A stretch of 64,000 nt of DNA from Lethocerus indicus (Eukaryota > Arthropoda > Insecta > Hemiptera > Belostomatidae), in the NCBI GenBank assembly GCA_019843655.1, contig JACDQD010000006.1:3588034-3652033 (forward strand). Reading direction: 5' to 3'. Under the pieces are notes generated by a model, which saw only the letters and a program-made list of their open reading frames with translations, was not told the DNA's origin and did no database searches. Each line of letters opens with the position of its first letter. Positions within the stretch are counted from its first letter, which is position 1. This document shows positions 53,640-64,000 of the stretch, piece by piece. Position numbers and translations under genes: made by a program.

Positions 53640-54188
53640 GTTAGTAAATACCTGTCTGTAAACAAAATTTGATTAGAAGAAGCCCAATAGCACTTTTTTT
53701 CTCTTTTGTATTGAGGTAATGAGGTGCAACGCCTCGTTAGGCGCTTTAATAGTGCTCAGTTTAAGTATGATAGAGTGATACAGCGTCATTCCAACTTAAT
53801 CTGACTTTAATTATGGACAACCGGTCGAGTAGAATGTCCCGTAAAGTTTTCACAATTTAGTTAGTATCCTCGATTTTAGAAGATTGCCATATTGGATGAA
53901 AAAAATAGTTTATAATATTCCGGAACCTGGTTCAAACTGTAATTGTTATTTTATGCACTGTAGGTACTGGACAGTGGTAAGAAATATGAATACTATAGAT
54001 TCACTTAAAAGAGTACTCCCATTTATAATCGGTTTATAATTTTTTTTTATTTATTGGTATAGACACATCTACAATTTTTAGATTGTATCTAAAAATTGGT
54101 TTCCCGGCCAAAAATTCAAAATTCATATATTAACATCTAGTATAAGTTCGCTTAACTTCTGCAATATAACCTAACCGACTTGGTGCAG
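53640..54188 (+). other. Sulf1: Sulf1 intron 3 (549 bp)
   Basis: A short AT-rich intron with donor GTTAGT and acceptor TTGGTGCAG. The usual pyrimidine tract before the acceptor is weak, but a CCTAACC string about 20-30 bases upstream is a good branch-point candidate. Being the only short intron in the window, it can be tested easily by RT-PCR across exons 3 and 4. Confidence 0.9.
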
Positions 54189-54358
54189 GACTACTACCCG
54201 GACCTGATAGCTAACGACTCAGTGGCGTTCCTGAGGCAATCCAAGCAGTACTTTTCGAGAAAGCCGGTGATGCTTGTGCTCGGGTTCCCGGCACCCCACG
54301 GCCCCGAAGACTCCGCCCCCCAGTACTCCAACATGTTCTTCAACGTCACCACTCACCA
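54189..54358 (+). CDS. Sulf1: Sulf1 coding exon 4: APHGPEDSAP catalytic-domain block
   Basis: This exon encodes residues 202-257 and two bases of codon 258 (His or Gln). It begins DYYPDLIANDSVAFL and runs through RKPVMLVLGFPAPHGPEDSAP. H238 in the latter is the conserved histidine expected to contact the sulfate. It ends QYSNMFFNVTTH. Potential N-glycosylation sites are N210 (NDS) and N253 (NVT). The donor is placed at CACCA|GTGAGT, phase 2, because the family continues with a His-Thr-Pro block there; reading through gives a stop almost at once. The next exon was not found by 64000, so the protein is truncated by the window. A full Sulf would still need the end of the sulfatase domain, the basic hydrophilic domain and the C-terminal domain. 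Confidence 0.95.
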
Positions 54359-55656
54359 GTGAGTCCATCAATTCTTTCATACTCTATCTTTTAGATGCCC
54401 GGAATCCCCTCTGGGTAACCCTTAATGTTCAAATCATGGCAATTCGAATGCTGGGCTTGAGGACTAATAAATAAGTTTGTTCTCAATTTACTGGATTTGT
54501 TTTCCCATATATTAGTAGAATCGCTGGTTTATTTTGAATCTAAACCGAGTCACAAATGAAAAATTCTGGTGTTCAGGGAAATATTATATACAAAATCTGA
54601 CAAAAATAACGAATATTTTAAACGAATACTGATTTTGGTTAGTCCATTAATAATCGATGAAGCAACGAAGTTTACATCCGCCTCCCATAAATGGTGACGG
54701 CACGAACGAAATAAAATATTTTATTTTAACGAGGCGTCGCAGTATTTGTAAGTGCAATTAGGGGGGGAGGGAGAAAAAAGTTGAAAATAAACAAAGAAAC
54801 CGAATGTTTTTGAAATGAGGATTTAAGTTATGTGGAAACGGCAACTGGCTTTATAAATAGCAGTCGTAAACGGAATAATTCCGGCACGGCCATTTGCATA
54901 ATTGGCAATAATTCAGTGCACAAGTGAACTTGTATGACTCCATTAATAATCACGCGACGTAATCGGCGAACGTTTTATTTTTTTTTTCTATTTCGTACGT
55001 TGTATTTCCTGTTTTTATTTTTTCGATTCCACGAATCGCTGGCGGATGATTTTTTTTTAGTGTGTGGGTAAAATAAGACCAATAAATACTTTACGACTGT
55101 TTTCGTGCACCTTTGTCACGGTCGAACAGAAAACCGTCAAGTACATGAAGGGCAACCCAGTATCAGGACTTGAAAGCGTTATAAAGAGAAATGTGTTCTT
55201 TTGAATGAGAGTGGATTCAATTAAAAGCATGCGACCTAAATGCAATAGGTAATTTATTAAATCTGATGTTTTAACAGGATCATGAATAAATTTCATTAAA
55301 ACTCCGAAACTTGTAATGTTATTCCAGAATTATTTCAATGTCAGTCAATTTTTTGACGCTGCTTTGACGCAAAATTGATACTTTAAAACACCGGGGCGCG
55401 GAGGCGTCGTCTAGACGACGCTGATTGAGATGCAGAAAAGTAAAAAATTGTACATTTTTTGCCCCCCTACCGTTAAAATCCAATTAAGAAGGAACAACTG
55501 GTCAATTGGGAAAATGGGCTGCGTCGGAGGCAGTTATATCGGTCCGGTGGGCGTACGTTGTTAGGTTACGCGCACACACCGGATTTATAAGCATTAATTA
55601 AATTTAGAGCGAAGCCTAAACATATCGAAAATCTTACGTGGGCGCGAACCTCTCTG

Positions 55657-55799
<143 letters not shown>

Positions 55800-56219
55800 G
55801 AGAAAATATAAAACAGTACGCAAGAACCTTCGCAATTTCAAACGACGCTACTCCGGGCCCCTTCAGCAGGAGGAGATAATTATGCCTGCACTAATTAATG
55901 TCCAATGTAAACGCTGTTTAATCAAGATTATTTTGGTTGGAATCCCGTCACCGTCGGAGTAATGAGCACTCAATAAGAATTACAAGGCGAGGCACGCGCC
56001 CAACGGATATGGTCCCAGCGTGTTCAACGTGAAAGTACATTAAGACGTTCATGAAGGATAAATTTTAAACGAAAGACGTATGTTTAATACGCAATTACAA
56101 AGTACGATTTGGATGAATTAAATTGAGGGGAGAATTTTTTAAAGGAAAAATGAAATATGTTTGGTTATACGGGGAGATATTAACCATTCCGAAAATAACA
56201 ACTATTGAATTGCACTCAT

Positions 56220-56480
56220 CCTGTGACTGCCGAAGCCCGCCGGAAAGAGCACCGGGTTATTTCCGTTACGGTGTATGGTCCCGGCCACTTTTCTCGTTCC
56301 ATTCACCGAGTGGCTCTCGGCGGTAAACCATAAAAGTTGAATCAAGAAATCGGGTCCCGGAATTTGAAAGTCTCGGTTCTCAAGTTGGGGGGCGGGAGGG
56401 GGGCGCTATCGGCAATAACGACGTTGGGCTGAGACCTCCGGAGTGAGTGGACGTGCGTCACTAGCGCTTTTAGGTGTCTG
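56220..56480. other. Intronic GC-rich island
   Basis: The block contains a GGGGGGCGGGAGGGGGGCGC-type G-rich run near 56387-56406, with four or more G tracts that could form a G-quadruplex on the + strand. No convincing coding frame. Confidence 0.4.
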
Positions 56481-59149
56481 GCCCGATCTTAAACAACCGA
56501 CGTCTTCCAACAGGGATAGACGCAGTACGCGTCTTCGGTAAAATTGGTTTTAATAAACATTTTCGAGAAAAATTTCCACCCACTTCCCTAAACTGGTTCG
56601 CTTATCGTTGTGGACACCGATGAAATAACCTCGCTGTTCCAATTTATTAACAATCTTGCTATTATTCGACATTCCGCCATAATTAATCAATTTTTCATTT
56701 TAGTCTTCTGAAAGTGAAAGACCTTTACTCCTTTACTACCTTTACCTTTGGTTTATTGCTTTTTATGTACACACTTGCGAACTGCTAAATATATTTGGTA
56801 GATATTATCTCAAGTGCTATAATAATGCTCATTATAGTGTTCTTAGAAGAAAAAAAATATTTTTAAGTAATTATTATTTCTATTAAAATCGTCCTCTATA
56901 TCTAGTGAGAAACACCTAACATTATTTCACCTTGGTGAAATATATTAATCACGAAGTTAATAGTTGACAACGACGAAGTTTAATATCACTCTGAATTGTC
57001 ACTGACACATTTATAACATTATTGTTTCATCGTTCATTTTTACTAGACGAAATTGGAAATAGATTCGCGGAGCCCAATTATTAGATATACAGCTGGATGT
57101 TTTAAAACCCGACACTGAATACTAATACGCCTGAACGGCTTATTTCCCGAAGAAGACGAGGATATGGGAGGGGGGGGGAGAACGTTTGAATTCGGGGTAG
57201 ACGAAACAGTCGGGTGATTGTTATGCAAAATAGCCTGTCTGGAAGGCCGTGTAAGTGGCGCCTACACACTACACGTCTGTCTGCCCTGACAGCACTTCGG
57301 GCCCCTGTTACGATTTTGTCAACACGTCAATTAAAACAGAACCGGACGAATAAGAATTGCTTTCAAAGTCCGACCGAAGCCATACGAATAGCCGGGCGTG
57401 CGTTTTCCGTGAAACAAATGAACAATCTCAATGTCTGTCCTTCGAACAACGCCTTAATCGAATGTTAAGACTAAACGAATCCTTTCAGGAATAAATATAG
57501 TTATTACTCTCTCGTAATTTGGCGAATGAAAAGTTCTCTTCACTCGAAGTAATTTCATACCGTTTTGACATTTTGTTATAGTCAGTAAATTAGTGAGACA
57601 CCTATGCAAGTCGCTTGTCGGTGAAGTATCCTGTCTGCATTTAAAATAGTTCGTTCGAATGAATTTTTTCCTATTGCGTAAGCCGTTGTCTTTCTCGATG
57701 ATGATCTTCAGCAAATTAGAAAGGTGATGTTGTATATTTATCGTTTCAAGTTTGACCAATTTACTTGGCACAAACATATTCACTATCATTATTATCCTTC
57801 ACCTAGAAATGGTGAAAAGCCGAAACCGATCATAGAACCAAATCAGAAAATAGCAATAGATGTCAAGATAAGGGAGTGGGAGGCATTAAAAGCGCGACAT
57901 ACTCACTGTTTAAAAAAAAAAGATCGTCCCGTATTTTTCAACTTGTAAGACTCCACACCTACCCGATTAAATATTCACCGGCCGTGCCTTTCTCCTCTTT
58001 ATTCATCTGAAACTCCTTCTCTTAAACCCGAGTGCGGGAGCCCATATCGCCTGGTGGACACAATGTCAAACACGGGGTTAACAAGAGCGTCTGGTTGAAC
58101 TACTCCTACTCGTCTGAATACCAATAGGCCCTAATCGTCGGTCTCCTTCTTTGTTTCGTTCGTTTTTTCTCTTTACGGCTTAATGAGTCCGCCCACCCAC
58201 CCCCCCTATCTTCAAATAGCGCGCGCGTCTCTCCCGTCTCTGGGCCCCGTAATATTAAGTACGACGACTTAATGCCTTCGCTATCGGGGCCCGACTTCCC
58301 ACACGCCGACCTCGTCCAACCTGTGGATTATAAGCGCGGAACAACTGCCCGAACTGCCGCTCTCGCTCAGCTAATAATATGTTTCTGTTCCTAACACTAC
58401 ACTCCGTATGCAATTGTGCCAATTCAAATCGCCATTACCAATTGATAACGCAAAACAATTTTCATATATCCTAGTTCGCATCCCTACTTCATAAGGAAAT
58501 GGTCGATTTTAATTACGCAATCCTTGTCAAAGAATATTCAGAACGGGTCGTGTTAAATTCATTTATTATTTATTTACATTTTATTTCTTCCCGCGAAAGT
58601 CTTTTCCGCTATCATTGCAGTAAGTGCAAGAATAAAATACGTGACATTTTGAACATGGTTTTAATACTGACAGGGTTATTGTAGACGATAAAAAGTTACA
58701 AACATGCAATTAAGATATATACACATTTCTCCAGAATTCAGACACGAAAACGAACTTGAATCCTGAAATTAGAGTAGCTTAGTAATAAGAGTAAACAAGA
58801 GTAACATTTATAATTATAGACTCAGTTATTTGATTCATTATCATGACCAGATAATATTCAGTGCGCTGTATGTTTCCGAATCGAATTCGGGCTCGCAATG
58901 ATTTATTGTCTAATTAGTAAAGGGGAAAGGTTAATAGCGCTTAATGAATTGGTTAATAGTATGGGAATGTTGTTTGTTTTCCTTCTTTTATATAGCGCAA
59001 GAGAGTATGGGAATGAAATACCAACTTTAAAAGCGTACCAATTATTTTATAATTAGCAAGCATTTGGAAATATTATTTGTTTTTACCTATTTCTTGTTTA
59101 ACGATAGTGTGTTGAAGCAGCACATTACCGAGTGTTAAACTGAAAACGC

Positions 59150-59770
59150 CGGTATCACTTCGCAAAATCCCGCCGATAGGAAAACACGTGGCCGGGCTAG
59201 CTAGGACATTGTCGCGAAGCTATCGGATTCAGCCGGGGACACTTTTATCGCCTCATAAAACCCGGGGGGGCGGGAGGATTTCTTCTTCTGTTTCAGCGGG
59301 CAAGTTATACACGGTGGCAGTGGGCGGGAGTTATCTTCACCGAAGACTTGTTCGAGCCAGCTCCCTAATCCTCAGCCGGGCCCGCCAGTAAAACCGGGCG
59401 ATAAAGGCGGCTTCTACCCGCGCGTAATAAAATATTCTTCGTCCCGAACAGTCGTCCTACCTGCGGGGGGGGGGGCGTACACAATATTTTCTCCCCCCCT
59501 TTGCCGCGGGTATTCTTTTTTACGCAACTGCCCTGAGCGCGGGGATTAAACGTCTCTCTCTCTCTTTCTCCCTGTCCGAAGAAGAGCCGCTGCGGGGCCC
59601 TGGCGGAAAGAAAACTTTATTTAAACGATACTTTATATACGGCAGTAAAACACCGAGGGGGACATAAAAAAAAGGCGGCCCGAGTTTTTATTATTATTTT
59701 ACGGGGTGTTCTCCTCCGCCCAGTGTGGACCCTTACTAAGGCACCGCCTAATGGCGAGGGCGCTCTTCTT
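59150..59770. other. Intronic GC-rich island with G/C runs
   Basis: One of the strongest GC-rich blocks in the window, with CCGGGC, GGCGGG and CGCGCG strings, a CT stretch near 59551-59569 and the hairpin at 59465-59499. A 67-codon plus-strand frame at 59188-59391 has no recognisable domain. It could be an internal promoter or enhancer, but evidence is compositional only. Confidence 0.35.
59465..59499. repeat. G11 / C7 inverted repeat (potential hairpin)
   Basis: Eleven guanines at 59465-59475 face seven cytosines at 59493-59499 across a loop of 17 bases, giving at least seven G-C pairs. Flanking CTGCG and CCGCGGG could add imperfect pairing. It resembles the arrangement at 24194-24225. Confidence 0.7.
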
Positions 59771-61429
59771 CTTCACTTCAACGCTGCGTTTTTGTTACTC
59801 CGATTATTGTTCGTTTGTACGTCTGTTTTTTGTAGTATAAAAACTAAATTTAAATATGTGCGCACTACGGACGATGAAACGCGTCTAAACTGAGAAGCAG
59901 TGAGCGAGCACATCAATAGTGATGACCAAAGGTAGGTTAATTTTTGTGTCCGGTAGCTAATTTTCGCGTCTTGCTGCTAGTTTTATATGTAATTTTCGGT
60001 TTTTAAAAAATATATTGTTTAATGTCTAGCTAAGCTAAATCGTTTGCCTTTCGCATAAGTAGTATTTAATATTCGGGCGTTTGAACTAACATAAAAAACT
60101 GTCTGAGTTCGTGCTTGTGCCCGAAGTTGAACATATTCTCTCGACAAATTTATTATTCTTTCACACCTATCTATTATATATAGGCGATTAACATAATATT
60201 TAGTACAATTATACCTTATCGATATAATTAATTATAGTATAAACTAATTAATTGGAGCGTGATACGCCCGTCGGGTACAAGAGAAATGTTCAGGATGCGG
60301 ACATGCCCGTTCTGTAAGATTTAACAGCTGAGTGTGTGATCCGGGGTAAAAAGGCCGGGAGAGATTATTTTTTACAGCCCCCTCTCTCTCTATCTCGTGA
60401 GGATCGGGAAGGAGCCAACATAAACCAGAATGTGTCACTAGTCGACGAGGAGGGCTGATCCCTACAATACCACCCCGCCACCAACCACAACAGTTACTCA
60501 GCCATTACTCAACACGCACTTCTGTTTTAGTTAACCTATAGAATTAACTTTTAGTAATGCTTTTAACTTGGTAAAATTATCAAGTAATAATTAGATGGAG
60601 ATCGGCCTAAGTATGCTGTCTGTAAAATCACTGTATCGTAAATAAATACATAATCATCGTAGCTGTTTAACTTATTTTTTATTTGACATCATACGATAAC
60701 AGCGTTGTTGAAAATCTAGTACTCTTTGTTTAGTATTTATGAATTTCAAACTTGCTGCCTAGCGTTTATTTTGTCTACAATTTTACAAACTAATTTCCTC
60801 GAAGACAAAATGAGATTTATAACCAATTCATGTAGATGCGCTAATTTGCGCGAAAGTAAGTTTTATCTTTGTAAATTTATAGTCCATATTGATTAAAGTC
60901 AAAACGACCTTTTTTTCTCCTGGTTCTCCTAACGTATTTTTCATATAAGCACTATACATGTCGGCAGATCATAAATATAAATAAGTAAGTATATTCATTA
61001 TTCATTCATTCGTAAATTGTATTGTAATTTTCTTATTATTTTAAATATTTGTAAAAGCGGACATTACGGGGGTTATCTTGTAGATTAATATTATTGTAGT
61101 TGTAATGGGCGGCGTTGTGGGTTGTTCAGCTTCACTTCACTATTAGACCGTGTGATTATGCAAAGTAGTAATTGAGGGTCTGACAATAAAATAAATGTTA
61201 AAGAGTAATATTGTATAGCATAACAATAGTTTGTTCCACTCCTCATCCGACGGTATTGGGACATTGGACCTGGTTATTGGACACAGCCGGGCGATCCCAC
61301 CTTTTCATAGAGAGATAGGCCTTTTTGATCGTTTTTCAGAAAACGAGGAAAGCGTGGAGTAAAGAGGCCGTACACCGATTTTTTGGGGAACGAAAATGGA
61401 TTTTCCGAGAATTTTTCTAGGAGAGTTCT

Positions 61430-61430
<1 letters not shown>

Positions 61431-61471
<41 letters not shown>
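61431..61471. repeat. AG dinucleotide microsatellite
   Basis: About 20 AG units in a row, flanked by AGTTCT on the left and AGAACT on the right, a 6-bp inverted pair. Minus-strand frames through it read Ser-Leu repeats and are artefacts. Confidence 0.95.
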
Positions 61472-61473
<2 letters not shown>

Positions 61474-62289
61474 TCCACGTCCTTTTCATTCAATTAGTTT
61501 CGGTGCGAGTTGGGCACTAAAATTGAAAAATACCCTCTGGGCCCGGCCACCGCTTGCTTCAGCCCGAGACACGTCCCGTCTGAACTGCCCCGATGATATC
61601 ATCCAATCCAGTTGAAAAACAAAATCATCTAACATTTGTTTCCTTGATTTACTCCTAATTCAGGACAAGTAATATTTGTGATTACAATTGCTATTGAACT
61701 ATTTTTTTTTAGTTTATTTATTAGTTCGTACCTTAGCAAATCAATACATTAATGTTTAGCAATGATCTTATCGTTGGCATTAGTAAGCTCTTAATAAAAC
61801 AAGTAAGTCTACTACCTATTTTACGTACTTTTTAGCAATCTTAACTTAGGTCTTTGCGAACTCACGCTCAGAGTCAATTAGCAACTCGGCTTTACTCCTA
61901 CTCCACTGAAAGGTCCCGAACTTGGATTGTATCTACTCCGTCCGCATCCACTCTCGAGGAAACTATAATCACCCACTGAACTTTTTTTAGAGCTTCTAAC
62001 TTTCAAGGATTCCTGTTTCGTCTGTTTCGATCGCATCTGTGTAGCTAAATGAATGAACTAAATAAAGCAAGAGGAACCTCAAATTTTAATTATTAAATTT
62101 CTTAACGTAAGGGTGAATTCCTATCATATATATGCTTTTGTAAAGAACAAAATCAATTCTCCAAACTGAGTAATCAACTCATTAAATAGTCAAATATATA
62201 GATAAACTATAAAACCGTGTCTGTAATAGAGCGGTGTTGGTCACTAGAAGAAAATACAGTATTAATTTAAAATACGATAAGACTGAGAC

Positions 62290-62900
62290 AGTTCAGAAAT
62301 TGTCACCGGCCCTGTTTGCCCTTTCTGTGGTGACCTTTGGCCGGACAGTTTCTTGTTTATCGACCTATTAACTATTGATTTATTACTGAGAGAAGGCAGT
62401 AGTAGTCCACGACTTATTCCAAACGAATTCCATTCCTATTTAGAAGATAGTGAAACAGTTTTCCGGTTGTAATCCTTGGGGCACAGCCCCGGGGTTGACA
62501 GACAGCCGGCCATTTGGCCCGGTCTAAACAATGATCCCCGTCATTTCTGTTGTTCATTGTGCCGGCGAACATTATAGGAGTCGGTATAGCGGTTGCCGCC
62601 GAGGAGCCTCCCCCCCCGCCCCCCGTGTCACTGTTATTAGGGGCCGCCGGGTGTAAGACAAAAGTGGCGGGCCCCTTACCCCCATTGTCTGACAACCCAG
62701 CCCATAATGTCTGTCCTCTCTTGTTCCCGCATCTCTCCACAACATCGCGCCCCCATTTACCCGGATCTGCGCCAATATATAATACGGACCGCGGCTACCT
62801 ACATGCACACACTATCGCTCATTGAAAATCTCTGCCTTACCCCGATCGAACCACTGTTCCATTTATTAATGAACTGTTCTAATAATAGCGGTCACCCATA
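62290..62900. other. Intronic GC-rich island
   Basis: The block has GGGGC-ACA-GCCCC pairing near 62478-62490 and C runs near 62610-62623. Overlapping frames occur on both strands (108 codons at 62414-62740 minus; 91 codons at 62550-62825 plus). Composition explains these, and no domain was recognised. Confidence 0.35.
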
Positions 62901-64000
62901 AAAGGTTCATAATTGCTCCAATTAATAAGAATTAAGCTATTACTTAAAGCGAACACTCGAGTACCCTTTGGATTTAATTAATACTTACCGAGTAAATAGC
63001 AACTATTGAATTGGCAACGAAATTATTGCGGCTTTGTTCCCTTCTGAGATATAATTTTTTGTAATGTGTCAAATGGTTTTCAATGTCATGTGAAAATAAT
63101 TTAGCCAGAGAATATTGTAATGGTACTAATTAATAGTAACTCAACCGGTACCAAATACTGATCCATATAAATTACTAACTATAAAACCTTAAAATTATGG
63201 CTATTGAAAACGTAATGTGTATAATGCCATTCATTTGAGGAAGAAAAATCTTAAAATCGAGTTTCTTTTATATTTGAAATGATTTTTGAGAATTCTTTGG
63301 TATCAACCAGAGACTAGTAAAACCGATAGCAAAATACCGAATACCCGTTTTGGACGCAGGTCAGACACGCGAGTGGTGTCAGTTAATCATCCTACTGAAC
63401 CTCTTAATGTAATGCAGTAAACCGACCAAGTATTTTGTCTCTGAGCGTAATTAATAGAAAAACAAATGTCTGCCGGCCGAAACGCATGCGATAAACCAAT
63501 CCGTCATTGTGTTAACCACCGCACACATTTCAAAATAGATTCTGACCCGTCGAAAATTTTTGTCGGTGTATATTTAAGATAGATCCATCATCGGCGGTGA
63601 CTGATTTCAAATACTCACGCGATTCGGCGTTAGACTTAATAACGTTAACATGGCAAGTATGTTTATTATTACCCCATTCCCGCTTACTGATAGCTCATCC
63701 GATCACCGCTACACGACAACTTATAAATCAGCGCTCGATTTGATCTTTATTACTATTATCAAAATTCAGTAATATTGACATGTATTGTTAATTGAAAATA
63801 AAATGTTACAAGTCCTAAAAATTTAGTTGAATTGATCACAATTTAAGAGCACATTACAAGTTAAGAGCAATTTAATGTTTGGAATTATTCATGAGATATT
63901 CTGTCTCCACCCGCCGATTTGACCTTATGCTAGCGCGGTTTCTATTTGTCACTATCTTCAGTAACGTTCCGTCTGTAGATTAGTAGACTATTGCTGGGGT

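Noticed and set aside
57724..57948. Frame with NGEKPKPIIEPNQKIAIDVKIREW as the next Sulf1 exon
   Set aside because: It does not match the expected continuation after FFNVTTH and shows no suitable acceptor phase.

Overview
This window reads as arthropod nuclear DNA, most likely from an insect with a fairly large genome. No bacterial or viral gene layout is present. Four short, GC-rich, GT-AG-bounded exons lie on the + strand in long AT-rich introns, with dinucleotide microsatellites, scattered GC-rich islands and one recognisable decayed retrotransposon end. I cannot name the order or species from sequence alone.

The only gene I can support is the 5' part of the heparan-sulfate 6-O-endosulfatase gene Sulf1 (extracellular sulfatase). 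A leader exon opens at 13569 and carries the start codon at 13683. Coding continues to 13893, then 30720-30959, 53488-53639 and 54189-54358. The splice phases (1, 1, 0, 2) join without a break into residues 1-257 plus two bases of codon 258. This stretch has a signal peptide, the first metal-binding Asp pair, sulfatase signature 1 with the Cys that becomes formylglycine (C100), sulfatase signature 2 (around K155), and the APHGPEDSAP block (H238). The rest of the catalytic domain, the hydrophilic domain and the C-terminal domain must lie beyond 64000, because no continuation exon was found in the last 9.6 kb.

Layout: 1 to about 9390 is upstream sequence with no recognisable gene, but with GC-rich islands and small hairpins. 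About 9390-9714 is a CT-rich candidate first non-coding exon ending in a strong donor. 9715-13568 would be the leader intron. 13569-13893 is the leader plus signal-peptide exon, with three overlapping upstream ORFs. 13894-30719 (16.8 kb) and 30960-53487 (22.5 kb) are giant introns holding microsatellites, GC-rich islands that could be regulatory, a duplicated module near 47.8-48.1 kb and a decayed non-LTR retrotransposon end near 42.2-42.5 kb. Intron 3 (53640-54188) is only 549 bp. 54359 to the window end is the start of another long intron.

I found no undescribed gene system. The items most worth a second look are the uORF cluster, the candidate alternative first exon, the GC-rich intronic islands, the duplicated module at 47757/48052, and the G-run/C-run hairpins.
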